64,000 nt of DNA from Microbacterium sp. MYb62 (GCF_002979475.1 NZ_PCOY01000003.1:248001-312000); one strand, 5' to 3'; positions 1 to 9,320 are shown, counted from the first letter of the stretch. The notes: a model not told the origin generated them from the letters alone. A program made the numbers and translations.

Positions 1-1
1 T

Positions 2-217
2 CAGGCGGATGCCGGAGGGACCGTGCTCCTCTCGAGCCACCTCATGGGAGAGGTCGCCGGAGTCGCCGACGACCTCGTCGTGATCGCCCAGGGCAGGATC
101 GTCGCCACCGGCACCGTGGATGAGATCACGCACGGCCATGCGGACCTCGAAGCGGCGTTCTTCGCCCTGACGCGCGGAGACGGCTCCACCCCGGCGGACG
201 GCGGGCAGACCCGATGA
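2..217 (+). CDS. ABC exporter ATP-binding protein, C-terminal fragment
   Basis: This is the 3' end of a gene that begins before the window. The visible 71 residues carry the switch-histidine (H-loop) region LLSSHLMGEV, followed by the usual tail of an ABC-2 exporter ATPase (VIAQGRIVATGTVDEI). Walker A, signature and Walker B motifs lie upstream and cannot be checked. Its stop overlaps the start of the next permease gene by four bases, so it is translationally coupled to the two membrane subunits that follow. It should energise that exporter; the substrate is unknown. Confidence 0.85.
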   Translation, partial: QADAGGTVLLSSHLMGEVAGVADDLVVIAQGRIVATGTVDEITHGHADLEAAFFALTRGDGSTPADGGQTR

Positions 218-1008
218 GGTTCCTCCGAGCCACCGCCGCCGAGACGGGCAAGATCCTCACCCTCCCTGGCGTGTGGGCGGGGATCATCGCGAGCGTCCTC
301 GGCACCGTCGCGATCACGGTGCTGAATGCGATGCAGGCCGCATCCGCCCTCGACGAAGGAGAGGCCGACATCTTCGGCCCTATCTCGGTGTTCGAGACCG
401 CGTTCGCCGCCGCACCGCTGGGCACGATCGGCGCGATCGTCGTGGGCGTGCTCGCCGTCAGCAGCGAGTACGCCCCGAACAGCCCGGACGCGGGAGGGTC
501 GCGTCAGATCGCCAGCACTCTCGTCGCGATCCCCGGGCGTATCAGGATCGTCCTGGCGAAGACCACCGCCGTGGTGGCGATCACGATCCTCACGGCTTTC
601 GTGGCCTTCCCCTCGTGCCTCGCTGTCGCGCAGCTGCTCCTCGGCGACCGTGCGCCGGAGTCCGTCGACGGCGAGCAGGCGCTCTGGCGCCTCGCCGGTG
701 CCACGATCTACTGGACGCTCACCGCCCTCTTGGCACTCGGGATCACCCTGATCACCCGCAGCGCCGCGCTCCCGCTGATCATCCTCATCCTGAACAGCTC
801 CGTCGTCTCGATCTCCCTCCTCCTCACCAAAGTGACCTCGCTCGCGCACTGGCTTCCCGACATGGCCGGACGCAATCTGTTCGGATTCGACGCGGAGCTG
901 GTCCTCCCCGGAGGGCTCGACGCCGTGACGGGCGGGCTCGTCATGGCCGCATGGGCGGCGGCCTCCGTCGTCGCGGGAGCCATCGTCTTCGCGCGGAGAG
1001 ATGCCTGA
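214..1008 (+). CDS. ABC-2 type exporter permease
   Basis: A 264-residue polytopic membrane protein with about six hydrophobic segments. The first is near residues 16-37 and the last just before the C-terminal FARRDA. It follows the partial ATPase with an ATGA overlap and is followed by a similar permease with another ATGA overlap. Size and layout match ABC-2 family integral membrane subunits (antibiotic, peptide or lipid exporters). The substrate cannot be told from sequence. The downstream permease ends with a nearly identical motif (FARSDA), so the two are probably paralogous halves of one heterodimeric exporter. Confidence 0.85.
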   Translation: MRFLRATAAETGKILTLPGVWAGIIASVLGTVAITVLNAMQAASALDEGEADIFGPISVFETAFAAAPLGTIGAIVVGVLAVSSEYAPNSPDAGGSRQIASTLVAIPGRIRIVLAKTTAVVAITILTAFVAFPSCLAVAQLLLGDRAPESVDGEQALWRLAGATIYWTLTALLALGITLITRSAALPLIILILNSSVVSISLLLTKVTSLAHWLPDMAGRNLFGFDAELVLPGGLDAVTGGLVMAAWAAASVVAGAIVFARRDA

Positions 1009-1730
1009 TGACGCGGGCGTGGAGAGCCGAGCTCTCGAAGCTGCGCACGCTTCCCCTCACTGCATATGCCGCTGGAGGCATGGTGACTCTCGGTGCGGTC
1101 CTTGCGCTGGCTTTCGCGGCGCTCCACGCGGACGGAGGGGGTGTGGTGTCTCCCGTCGCCGCCGCACTCGACACCGTGCCCTACGTCCAGGCGGGCGCGA
1201 TCCTGCTCGGGGTGCTGCCCGTGTCGCAGGAGTACGCAGGACGACAGCTCAGCACGACGCTCACGGCGGTTCCGCATCGTCTGCGGGTCGTCGTCGCGAA
1301 GACGTTCGCTGCCGTGGTGGTGCTCGCCCTCGCCGCGGTGGCGACCGTCGCCGCCGCCTGGCTCGTCGCCGAGGCGACCCTCCGCGCCACGGACATGCGC
1401 GCCGCCGCGGTGGTGACGGAAGATCTGAGCCGACTCGGCGGCGCGGCCCTCTACCTCGTGCTGATCGGGCTGCTCGCCCATGCCGTGACGCTCGTGCTCC
1501 GACACCTGGTCGCAGCCCTGGTGTCGATGCTCGTGCTGGTGTTCATCCTGCCGTTCGCAGTCACCGCGCTCGGGGAGCACACCCGATGGCTGCCCACCCG
1601 CGCCGGGGTGCAGCTGTTCGCGCACGACGATGCGGTCCTCACGGCTGTCACCGGCGGCCTCGTGCTGCTCGGCTGGGCGGCCGTGATCGGCGCCGCCGGT
1701 GCGGTGCGCTTCGCACGCTCCGACGCCTGA
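1008..1730 (+). CDS. ABC-2 type exporter permease, second subunit
   Basis: A 240-residue membrane protein beginning MTRAWRAELSKLRTLPLT. This short cytoplasmic helix before the first membrane segment is common in ABC-2 permeases. The start at 1008 is chosen because it makes an ATGA overlap with the preceding gene; a longer in-frame reading from 273 exists but lies wholly inside the upstream gene in another frame. About six hydrophobic segments are visible. It likely pairs with the preceding permease and the partial ATPase. It is convergent with the helicase gene, and a four-block repeat element plus a terminator lie between them. Confidence 0.85.
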   Translation: MTRAWRAELSKLRTLPLTAYAAGGMVTLGAVLALAFAALHADGGGVVSPVAAALDTVPYVQAGAILLGVLPVSQEYAGRQLSTTLTAVPHRLRVVVAKTFAAVVVLALAAVATVAAAWLVAEATLRATDMRAAAVVTEDLSRLGGAALYLVLIGLLAHAVTLVLRHLVAALVSMLVLVFILPFAVTALGEHTRWLPTRAGVQLFAHDDAVLTAVTGGLVLLGWAAVIGAAGAVRFARSDA

Positions 1731-1761
1731 CCCCACTCCTCCTCTCATCCCCCCCACCGCC

Positions 1762-1842
1762 GTCGAGTGCACGGGTTCTCGCCGAACGCACGGCCTCAAC
1801 ACGCACGCATCCCGTGCACTCGACAGCAACCCGTGCACTCGG
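1762..1842. repeat. Four-block intergenic element, copy 1
   Basis: Two direct blocks (CGAGTGCACGGG at 1764 and CGAACGCACGGC at 1783) are followed by two inverted blocks (CCCGTGCACTCG at 1811 and again at 1830). Block starts are at offsets 0, 19, 47 and 66. It lies between the ends of convergent genes. It shares the 20-mer ATCCCGTGCACTCGACAGCA with the copy at 59556 and a near-identical second block with the copy at 61549. Function unknown; it could fold into one long hairpin. Confidence 0.8.
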
Positions 1843-1897
1843 CGCTCAGAGGCGAGGTGTCGCGACGCGACGGCGCGACGGCGCGCGGGGGACGCGA

Positions 1898-1930
1898 AAG
1901 GCCCCGCCCCTGGAAGCGGGGCGGGGCCTT
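1898..1930 (-). terminator. Hairpin terminator of the DEAD-box helicase gene
   Basis: A perfect 13-bp GC-rich inverted repeat (AAGGCCCCGCCCC with GGGGCGGGGCCTT) and a 7-base loop, starting 13 bases past the helicase stop codon. On the minus strand the stem is followed by only a short T run, as is usual in high-GC actinobacteria. Confidence 0.85.
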
Positions 1931-1943
1931 CATCACGAGAGAC

Positions 1944-4226
1944 TCAGGCCGTCAGGTCGGCCGCGGTCGGCACGCGACCGGCGATCTCCTCGATGATGTC
2001 GTCGTCCAGACGCGCGTTCTCGAACGGCGCGTCGATCTCGGCGCGGTCGAGCAGCTCGGTCATGCGACGCTGGCGCTGACGCGTGATCAGCGTGACCACA
2101 CGGCCGGAGCGACCGGCGCGACCGGTGCGACCCGAACGGTGCAGGTACGTCTTGTACTCATCGGGGGCGTCAGCCTGGACGACCAGGTCGATGTCGTCGA
2201 CGTGGATGCCGCGGGCGGCGACATCCGTGGCGACGAGCACGTTCACGCGACCGGAGGTCAGACGCTCGAGGTTGCGCGTGCGCTTGGCCTGGTTCAGGTC
2301 TCCGTGCAGCGAGACGGCGGGGATTCCCGCGTCGTCGAACTGCTCGGCGAGCATGTCGGCGTAGGCGCGCGTGCGGGCGAAGACCAGCGTCTTCCCGGCG
2401 CGGTCGACGAGCGACGTGAGGATGTCGGCCTTGTCGCGGTGCTCGATCACGAGCACGCGATGCTCGATCGTGCTGGAATCCTGGTCTTCACCGGCGACCT
2501 CGTACACCGCCGGGTCCACGAGGAATTCGTCGACGAGCGCGGCGACCTCACGGTCGAGCGTCGCCGAGAACAGCAGCTTCTGGCTGCCGTCGGCGGTGTG
2601 ACGCAGGATGCGCTGCACGGGCTCGACGAATCCGAGCTCGCACATGTGGTCGGCCTCGTCGAGCACCGCGATGCGGCAGTCCGAGAGGTCGAGCTTGCCC
2701 TGGTTGATGAGGTCCTCGACGCGGCCGGGGGTGCCGATCACGATGTCGACGCCCTTCTTGAGCGCACCCACCTGACGGCCCTGCGGCACGCCGCCGTAGA
2801 TCTGGGTGGTGAAGAGACCGACGCTGCGGGCGATCGGCTGGATCGTGCGGTCGATCTGCAGCGCGAGCTCGCGCGTCGGAGCGAGGATGATCGCGCGCGG
2901 CGACCGCCCGAACTCACGACGCTTGCCGGCCTGCGACTGCAGCACGCGCTCGACGAGCGGAGCACCGAAGGCGATGGTCTTGCCGGATCCGGTGCGACCG
3001 CGGGCGAGCACGTCGCGCCCGGCGAGGACGGCGGGGATGCTGGCGGCCTGGATCGGGAACGGCGTGGCCGCGCCCATGCCGACGAGGGTCTCGACGATGT
3101 TCGAGCCGAGACCGAGGTCGCCGAAGGTCACACCGTCGACCTCGACGGCCGCGACGGACTTCGCCTCGAGGCGCTCGTGCACGACGTCGTCGCCCGGGGT
3201 GAACTTCGCACCGGTCGACTCGGGACGGCTGGTGGCGTTCCAGTCGTTGCGGCTCGGACGCTCGTTGCGCGCCGGACGTCCGCGGGTGTCGGAGGTCAGC
3301 GGACGCGGACGCTCGGTGCGGTACGCACCACCGGTCGACGGACGCGAACGCTCGTCGCGGCCGCCCTCGTACGAACGCTGCGTGCGGTCGCGGTCGAAGG
3401 CCCGACGTGCGCGGTCGGCGTCGTAGGACCGCTCGGTGCCGCGGTCGTTCGACCGGGTGCGGTCGCCGGCGCGGTCGTCGCGGCGCGGACGCTCGTCACG
3501 ATCGAAGCGGGGACGGTCGGCACCACGGTCGCTGTTGTACCGGGGGCGCTCGGCACCACGGTCGCTGTTGTACCGGGGACGCTCGGCACCACGTCGATCG
3601 TCGCGAACCGGACGGCCGCCATCGCGGTGGTCGTTGTCGCGGAAGCCCTGACGCTGGCTGCCGGCGCCGCGGTCATCGCGACGCGCACGGTCGTCGCGGT
3701 CGAACCGGGGGCGATCGCCGCCACGCTCGTCGCGGTAGGTTCCCGGTCCGGTCGGACGCTGACCGGTCGGACGCTGTCCACCGCGGTCGTCTCGACGCGG
3801 GCGGTCGTCGAATCGGCCTCCGGTGCTCGGACGGTCGTTGTAGCGCGGGCGCTCGGAGCGCTCGTCGTTGCGGTGGTGCGGGGCCTCACGACGCCCGGAC
3901 TCCGCACGGTTGCGGATGCCCCGTGCCTCGTCACGGCCGGCACGCTCGGACGCGCCCCAGCGCTGCTTGGGCGCACCGGACTCGGCCTCGGCCGGGCGGT
4001 AGCCGCGGTGACCGGCGCTGCGGCTGCCGGGGCGACGGTCGTAGCCGCCTGCCGCGGGTGCGGAACGGCGGTCGCCGGCGTCCGCTCGTCCTCCGCGCTC
4101 GTCGCGCGCGCCGTCACGGGCCGGGGCGGCGTGGTGACGATCGTGGAAGGAGGTCTTCTTGGCGCCGTAGCGCGGCTCGAAGTTCGCGGACGGACGTCCG
4201 CCGCGGGGCTTCTTGTTCTTCGGCAT
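1944..4226 (-). CDS. DEAD-box ATP-dependent RNA helicase with long N-terminal basic/RGD-rich extension
   Basis: A 760-residue protein that unwinds RNA duplexes, probably in ribosome assembly or cold adaptation. The helicase core lies in the C-terminal half: Q motif, Walker A (RGRTGSGKT, about residue 412), motif Ia (APTRELALQ), DEAD (VLDEADHM, about residue 521), SAT (LFSATL) and motif VI ([11 protein letters not shown]). Residues 1 to about 330 are low complexity, rich in Arg, Asp, Gly and Tyr, and resemble an RNA-binding disordered tail. Such tails more often follow the core. Three 33-bp DNA repeats at about 3518-3600 encode repeats of the type RPRYNSDRGAE. The start at MPKNKKP has a purine-rich upstream region (AGGAAGACATCGCA). 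Confidence 0.92.
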   Translation of the reverse strand: MPKNKKPRGGRPSANFEPRYGAKKTSFHDRHHAAPARDGARDERGGRADAGDRRSAPAAGGYDRRPGSRSAGHRGYRPAEAESGAPKQRWGASERAGRDEARGIRNRAESGRREAPHHRNDERSERPRYNDRPSTGGRFDDRPRRDDRGGQRPTGQRPTGPGTYRDERGGDRPRFDRDDRARRDDRGAGSQRQGFRDNDHRDGGRPVRDDRRGAERPRYNSDRGAERPRYNSDRGADRPRFDRDERPRRDDRAGDRTRSNDRGTERSYDADRARRAFDRDRTQRSYEGGRDERSRPSTGGAYRTERPRPLTSDTRGRPARNERPSRNDWNATSRPESTGAKFTPGDDVVHERLEAKSVAAVEVDGVTFGDLGLGSNIVETLVGMGAATPFPIQAASIPAVLAGRDVLARGRTGSGKTIAFGAPLVERVLQSQAGKRREFGRSPRAIILAPTRELALQIDRTIQPIARSVGLFTTQIYGGVPQGRQVGALKKGVDIVIGTPGRVEDLINQGKLDLSDCRIAVLDEADHMCELGFVEPVQRILRHTADGSQKLLFSATLDREVAALVDEFLVDPAVYEVAGEDQDSSTIEHRVLVIEHRDKADILTSLVDRAGKTLVFARTRAYADMLAEQFDDAGIPAVSLHGDLNQAKRTRNLERLTSGRVNVLVATDVAARGIHVDDIDLVVQADAPDEYKTYLHRSGRTGRAGRSGRVVTLITRQRQRRMTELLDRAEIDAPFENARLDDDIIEEIAGRVPTAADLTA

Positions 4227-4345
4227 TGCGATGTCTTCCTGTGTTCTCGCACGAGAACAGCGCCGCGCGCACGCGCATGCACCCAGCGCGTGGCCGAATG
4301 CGACCAGCGGGGTTCCGGACTGTCAGCGGCCGGGGCCATTCATGT

Positions 4346-4379
4346 GATGGTTGATTAGCGTCGAGCGACGCTCACCATC
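4346..4379 (-). other. Possible structured leader between helicase and epimerase genes
   Basis: Nested inverted repeats: outer arms GATGGT/ACCATC and inner arms AGCGTCG/CGACGCT. They sit in the 283-base divergent gap, about 120 bases upstream of the helicase start. The hairpin could be in the helicase 5' leader, as is known for cold-inducible helicases, or could be a protein-binding site. No confident promoter was identified in the rest of the gap. Confidence 0.3.
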
Positions 4380-4509
4380 GGCCCCTGGACTCACACTTCA
4401 CACACATAAAACGTCCGCGCCAACGCGCGGGTGTCCGAAGCCGACCGTCCGATACTACCGGGTGCACCTGAGAGAGTGCCGACCCGACGGGTGGCCGTAC
4501 GATGACGAG

Positions 4510-5406
4510 GTGAGTACCGCTTCCCCCACCGGCGCCCGAATCGACCTCCAGCTCGGCGATGTCACGGCGCAGATCGCCCAGGTCGGCGCCTCCCTGCGTT
4601 CGCTGCGCATCGGCGGTGTCGATCTCGTGCCGCCGTATCCGCTCGACCAGCCCACCCCCGCCTGCTCCGGCGTGGTCCTCGCTCCGTGGCCGAACCGCGT
4701 GCGCGACGGAGAGTGGGATGATGACGGCACCGCGCGAGCCCTCGCGATCACCGAGCCGAAGCTGAACAACGCCAGCCACGGACTGCTGCGGTTCACGGCC
4801 TACGAGATCGCCCAGACCGAGACGGCCGCCGTGCTGCGGGCGACCATCGTCCCGCAGACCGGTTACCCGTACCTGATCGACACCGCTGTCACCTACACCT
4901 TGACCGCAGACGGCATCGACGTCGCGCACACCCTGACGAATCGCTCGGCGGAGTCGGCACCCGTCGCGCTCGGCACGCACCCGTTCGTGACGATCGGAGA
5001 CGTCGACCCGCACGATCTGGTTCTCCGGATCCCCGCGGAGACCGCCTTCTCGACCGACGAGCGGATGCTGCCGACGGGCACGCACCCCGCAGATGCCGCT
5101 CTTCGGGCCGGCGTACGCCTGGGGGATGTCGTACTCGACACCGGCTTCACGGACCTCGCGCGCGACGCCGATGGGCTCGTGCGGCACTCCCTCACCGCGC
5201 CCGACGGTCGTCGCGTGACCCTGTGGCAGGGCGAGGGCTTCGACTACTTGCAGGTGTACACGACGCCGACCTATCCCGGACAGACGCTCGCGGTCGCGAT
5301 CGAGCCGATGACCGCGCCCGCCGATGCCCTCAACAGCGGCCTCGGCATCCGTCGCCTCGCCCCCGACGAGACCTGGACCCTGCACTGGGGCATCACCTTC
5401 TCCTGA
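4510..5406 (+). CDS. Aldose 1-epimerase (galactose mutarotase) family protein
   Basis: A 298-residue cytoplasmic protein that should interconvert alpha and beta anomers of hexoses such as galactose. Catalytic-type residues are visible: His in ASHGLLR (about residue 90), His in LGTHPF (about 156) and Glu in VAIEPM (about 265). The GTG at 4510 is preferred over an in-frame start at 4351 because homology begins just after it. Upstream codons lie in the regulatory gap. With two GH35 beta-galactosidases in the window, a role in galactose use is plausible, but the gene is not in either sugar operon. Confidence 0.85.
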   Translation: MSTASPTGARIDLQLGDVTAQIAQVGASLRSLRIGGVDLVPPYPLDQPTPACSGVVLAPWPNRVRDGEWDDDGTARALAITEPKLNNASHGLLRFTAYEIAQTETAAVLRATIVPQTGYPYLIDTAVTYTLTADGIDVAHTLTNRSAESAPVALGTHPFVTIGDVDPHDLVLRIPAETAFSTDERMLPTGTHPADAALRAGVRLGDVVLDTGFTDLARDADGLVRHSLTAPDGRRVTLWQGEGFDYLQVYTTPTYPGQTLAVAIEPMTAPADALNSGLGIRRLAPDETWTLHWGITFS

Positions 5407-5485
5407 GCGAGCGCAGCCACACGCAGGACGCCCTTCGTCTCGTCGCTCCGCTCCTCGCTCAGGAACCGGGGCTCAAGTGTCCCGG

Positions 5486-8400
5486 CTACTCCCCGCGCTC
5501 GCGCATCTCGCGCCGCGTGAGCTGCGGCGCGTGCGGCAGACCGGACCCGTCGATCAGGACGGGCTGGCCCGAGGCGGCGGCGGGCGCGGAGGGTCCGACC
5601 GGACCCTCCGGAGCCGGCGTCCCCCCGGCATCCGAGCCGCCCGCCTTGCGCGCCGCCCGCCGCTCCCTGGCCCCTTCGACGAGGTTGTAGAGCGTGGGCA
5701 GCACGATCAGGGTGAGCACGGTCGACGAGAGCAGTCCGCCGATCACGACGATCGCCAGCGGCTGCGAGATGAACCCGCCGTGACCGGTGATTCCGAGTGC
5801 CATCGGCGTCAGCGCGAGGATCGTCGCGAGCGCGGTCATGAGGATCGGCCGCAGACGCTTCTCCCCACCGGCCTTCACGGCCTCGATGGTCGACAGCCCC
5901 TTCTCGCGATACTGGTTCACGAGGTCGACGAGCACGATCGCGTTCGTCACCACGATGCCGATGAGCATCAGCACGCCGATCAGCGACGCCACGCCCAGCG
6001 GCACACCCGTCACGATCTGCAGCAGGATCGCGCCAGTCGCCGCGAACGGCACCGACACGAGCAGCAGCAGCGGCTGGCGCAGCGACTTGAAGGTCGCGAC
6101 CATCACCACGTAGACGATGAGGATCGCCGCGAGCATCGCGAGTCCGAGCTGCGAGAACGAGTCCGCCTGCTGGGAGGCGACGCCGCCCACCTCGGCGGAT
6201 GCACCGTCAGGCAGATCGGCCGCCGCGATCGCCTCGTTCACCGACTGCGTGGCGGTGGCGAGGTTGTCGGATGCCGGCGGCACCGTGATGGTCGAGGTGC
6301 GGCGTCCCTGCTCGGTGGTGATCGAGGTGGGGCCGTTGCGCTCCTCCACGGTCGCGATGTCCTGCAGCTGCACGACGCCGAGCGGGGTCGGGATCGCGAG
6401 CTCCTTGAGCGCCTGGACGGTAGTCGGCGGCTCGGGGGTGACGATGTACACGGTCAGCGCGGTGTCGTCGATCTCGACGGAGCCGGCCTGCTGCGGGCGC
6501 ATGGTGTTCGACACGATCGAGCCGACGGCGACCTCGGAGAGCCCCCGTTGCGCGGCGGCTTCCCGGTCGACCACGACGGCGATGTACGGCAGCGAGGCGG
6601 CGAGGTTGTCGCTCACCTGGCCGACGCCGTCTCGCCCGTCGAGCTCGTCGACGAGAGTGGTGGTCGCGGTCTGGAGGTCATCGGCGTTCGAGGCCGTGAC
6701 CGTGATCTCGATGTCGCTCGAGCCGAAGCCCGCGGAGGCGGCGACCGACACGTCGCCCACGTCGTCGCCGAGTCCGTCGATCGCGTCCTGCACGTCGGCA
6801 CGGAGCTTCTCCTGGTCGGCGTCTCCGTCGGTCAGCACGGAGTACGTCACTCCCGCGCCGCCCGAGAAGGCGTCGCTGAGCGCGGATCCGCTGGTGCCGA
6901 TCGAGGCCTGCACGTGCTCGATGCCATCGATGCCGAGCAGGGCGTCCTCGACCTCGATCGCCGCATCCGACTTCGTCTGCAGGCTCGCGGTCGGACCGAG
7001 GTCCTGCGTCACGGTCATGGTGTTCTGCCCCGAGTCGCTGAGGAAGTTGATCTTCATCAGCGGCGCGGCGGCGAGGGTCGCACCGAGCACCACGACGGCG
7101 AGGATCACCGTGACGCCGGAGTGCTTGAGGGTCCATCCGAGGATCGGCCGGTAGACCCGCTGCAGCTGCGTCGGCGGGGCGTCCGGGTGCTCCGGATCGA
7201 TCGCGTTCCCGTGCTCGTCGAGCAGCTCCTTGCCGGGCTTGAGGAACCAGTAGGCGAGCACCGGGACGATCGTCAGTGCGACCAGCAGCGAGGCCACCAT
7301 CGCGATCGTGACGGTCATGGCGAACGGACGGAACAGTTCCCCGACCATGTCGCCGACGAAGACGATCGGCAGGAACACCGCGACGGTCGTGATGGTGGAG
7401 GCCGTGATCGCCATCGCGACCTCGCGCACGGCGAGGCGGATCGCGTCGCCCTTGTCCGCGTCGCCGACGTAGTGGCGTTTGATGTTCTCGATCACCACGA
7501 TGGAGTCGTCGACCACTCGACCGATCGCGATGGTGAGGGCGCCGAGCGTGAGCACGTTGAGCGAGTAGCCGAACGCCTGCAGTCCGATGAACGTGATCAG
7601 CACGCTGGTCGGGATCGAGATGGCCGTGACGAGGGTGGAGCGGATCGACAGCAGGAACACCAGGATCACGATCACCGCGAACACCAGTCCGAGCAGACCT
7701 TCCGTGGCCAGCGTCTCGATCGACTGGACGATGAACGGCGCCTGGTCGAAGATCACCGTGAACTCGGCGTCGGGGAACGCCTCGCCGATCGTGTCGAGCG
7801 CGGCGATGACGCCGTTGGAGACCTCGACCGTGTTCGCCGCGGGGAGCTTCGTGATCGAGATCGAGAGCGCGTCCTGCCCGTCGACCCGCGAGATCGAGGT
7901 GACCGGGTCGGACTCCTGCACGACGGTGGCCACTTCGCCGATGGTCAGGTCGGTGCCGACCAGCGGGAGGGCGGCGATCTCGTCGACGGACGTGATCTTC
8001 GCCCCGGTCTGAACCGTGAGCGTCTGCCCGTCCTCGGTGATGTCTCCACCGGGGAACAGCGTGCCGTTCTGCTGCAGCGCCGAGCTGATCGCCTGCGTGC
8101 TCTGCCCTGCGGCCGCGAGCTTCGCGACGTCGGGCGTGATGCTGATGCGCTGTCCCACCCCGCCGACGATCTCGGCGGCATTGACGCCGTCGACGTCTTC
8201 GAGCTCGGGGATCGCGACGGATTCGAGCTCGGCCTGCGCGTTGTCGGCATCTTCGAATCCGGTGACCGCGACCTGGATCACGGGGAAGTCATCGATGGAC
8301 ACCGACAGCACCTGCGGGGTCACGTCGTCCGGCAGCTGGGAGGAGATGCGGTTGATCGCCTGCTGGATCTTCTGTTCGGCGGTGGCGAGGTTCGTCCCGT

Positions 8401-8692
8401 AGGCGAACATCGCCTGCACGATCGAGGCGTTGGTGGTGCTGGTCGCGGTGGTCGATTCCAGCCCGGGGACACCCTGGATCGCGGACTCGACCGGCGTCGA
8501 CACGTCGTTCTCGACGACCTCGGGCGAAGCGCCGGGGTAGGTCGTCATGACGACGAGCGCCGGCAGCTCGAGCGACGGGATGAGCTCCTGCTTGAGGTTC
8601 GTGAGCGCGAGCCCGCCGAACACCGCCGCGACGATGGTGATGAGGGCGATGAGCGCGCGGTTCTTGAGGCTCAGGATGGCGAGTTTCGACAA
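5486..8692 (-). CDS. RND efflux transporter (AcrB/SwrC-like, HAE1 family)
   Basis: A 1068-residue proton-driven efflux pump. It has the RND layout: N-terminal TM helix after LSKLAILSLKNRALI, a large porter domain, six TMs, a second porter domain and six more TMs. The TM4 acidic pair is in GRVVDDSIVVIEN (about residue 394). A TTG start at 8692 is chosen because GAGGAAA lies 7 bases upstream and the longer reading would overlap the TetR gene. It is 16 bases downstream of that tetR gene and surely co-transcribed with it. Gram-positive members act without an outer-membrane partner and export lipopeptides, detergents or drugs. Substrate not determinable. Confidence 0.9.
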   Translation of the reverse strand: MSKLAILSLKNRALIALITIVAAVFGGLALTNLKQELIPSLELPALVVMTTYPGASPEVVENDVSTPVESAIQGVPGLESTTATSTTNASIVQAMFAYGTNLATAEQKIQQAINRISSQLPDDVTPQVLSVSIDDFPVIQVAVTGFEDADNAQAELESVAIPELEDVDGVNAAEIVGGVGQRISITPDVAKLAAAGQSTQAISSALQQNGTLFPGGDITEDGQTLTVQTGAKITSVDEIAALPLVGTDLTIGEVATVVQESDPVTSISRVDGQDALSISITKLPAANTVEVSNGVIAALDTIGEAFPDAEFTVIFDQAPFIVQSIETLATEGLLGLVFAVIVILVFLLSIRSTLVTAISIPTSVLITFIGLQAFGYSLNVLTLGALTIAIGRVVDDSIVVIENIKRHYVGDADKGDAIRLAVREVAMAITASTITTVAVFLPIVFVGDMVGELFRPFAMTVTIAMVASLLVALTIVPVLAYWFLKPGKELLDEHGNAIDPEHPDAPPTQLQRVYRPILGWTLKHSGVTVILAVVVLGATLAAAPLMKINFLSDSGQNTMTVTQDLGPTASLQTKSDAAIEVEDALLGIDGIEHVQASIGTSGSALSDAFSGGAGVTYSVLTDGDADQEKLRADVQDAIDGLGDDVGDVSVAASAGFGSSDIEITVTASNADDLQTATTTLVDELDGRDGVGQVSDNLAASLPYIAVVVDREAAAQRGLSEVAVGSIVSNTMRPQQAGSVEIDDTALTVYIVTPEPPTTVQALKELAIPTPLGVVQLQDIATVEERNGPTSITTEQGRRTSTITVPPASDNLATATQSVNEAIAAADLPDGASAEVGGVASQQADSFSQLGLAMLAAILIVYVVMVATFKSLRQPLLLLVSVPFAATGAILLQIVTGVPLGVASLIGVLMLIGIVVTNAIVLVDLVNQYREKGLSTIEAVKAGGEKRLRPILMTALATILALTPMALGITGHGGFISQPLAIVVIGGLLSSTVLTLIVLPTLYNLVEGARERRAARKAGGSDAGGTPAPEGPVGPSAPAAASGQPVLIDGSGLPHAPQLTRREMRERGE

Positions 8693-8708
8693 GGCGGTTT
8701 CCTCGGTG

Positions 8709-9296
8709 TCAGGGTGTGGCTGTCGCTGCGGAGGGGGTGGAGACGGAATCTCCGAGGATCCGCGCCAGTGCGGACTCGATGAAGGACTGCGCAAGACGTT
8801 CGTCGCGGATGTGCATGCTCCACATGACGCCGTCGATGAAGATCATCGCCGCTCTGGCCCGGTCTTCGCCATAGGTCGGCTGGAGGAGCTCGACGAGCCG
8901 GTCCGACAGGTGCCGCGCGAGCTCGCGCAGACGGGGGTCGTGCACGGCGGCCGTGACGACGGCGCGGTCGGCGCGCACCGCGTGCGCATCGTCCATGCTC
9001 TCGAACACGAGCGCGGCGATCACCTCGGGGGCATCGCCGCGTTCGGCGATGGTCTGGCGGACACCGTCGAGGCGTGCGTCGACCTCTTCGGCGAGCGCGC
9101 GGAAGGCCGCACCACGGAGGTCGTCGAGGGTGTCGAAGTACTGTGTCGTCGCCCCGAGGGGAACACCGGCGCGCGCGGCGACCATGCGGTGCGTGACGGC
9201 CTCGGCGCCCACCTCGACGATGAGCTCGGCGGCGGCGGCCACGATCTCCCGACGGCGCGCTTCAGGGTCACGTCGACGACGCGCGCCTTCGACCAT
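8709..9296 (-). CDS. TetR/AcrR family repressor of the RND pump
   Basis: A 195-residue regulator with an N-terminal helix-turn-helix of TetR type (VTHRMVAARAGVPLGATTQY) and a variable ligand-binding C-terminal half. The ATG at 9296 is preferred over one six codons upstream because GGGAGG lies four bases before it. It is upstream of the RND pump gene, 16 bases apart. A perfect palindrome lies about 25 bases upstream of the start, so it most likely represses itself and the pump until a pump substrate binds. Confidence 0.9.
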   Translation of the reverse strand: MVEGARRRRDPEARRREIVAAAAELIVEVGAEAVTHRMVAARAGVPLGATTQYFDTLDDLRGAAFRALAEEVDARLDGVRQTIAERGDAPEVIAALVFESMDDAHAVRADRAVVTAAVHDPRLRELARHLSDRLVELLQPTYGEDRARAAMIFIDGVMWSMHIRDERLAQSFIESALARILGDSVSTPSAATATP

Positions 9297-9320
9297 CGAG
9301 CACCTCCCGAACATCCGTAC

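Noticed and set aside
273..1007. Apparent 245-residue N-terminal extension of the second ABC permease
   Set aside because: It lies in another frame inside the first permease, is Arg/His/Asp-rich and has no membrane segments. The ATGA overlap at 1008 gives the natural start.
5324..8782. 1152-codon open frame opposite the RND gene
   Set aside because: It is the complement shadow of a high-GC gene. Its product is a low-complexity Arg/Asp/His/Val mixture with no domain.
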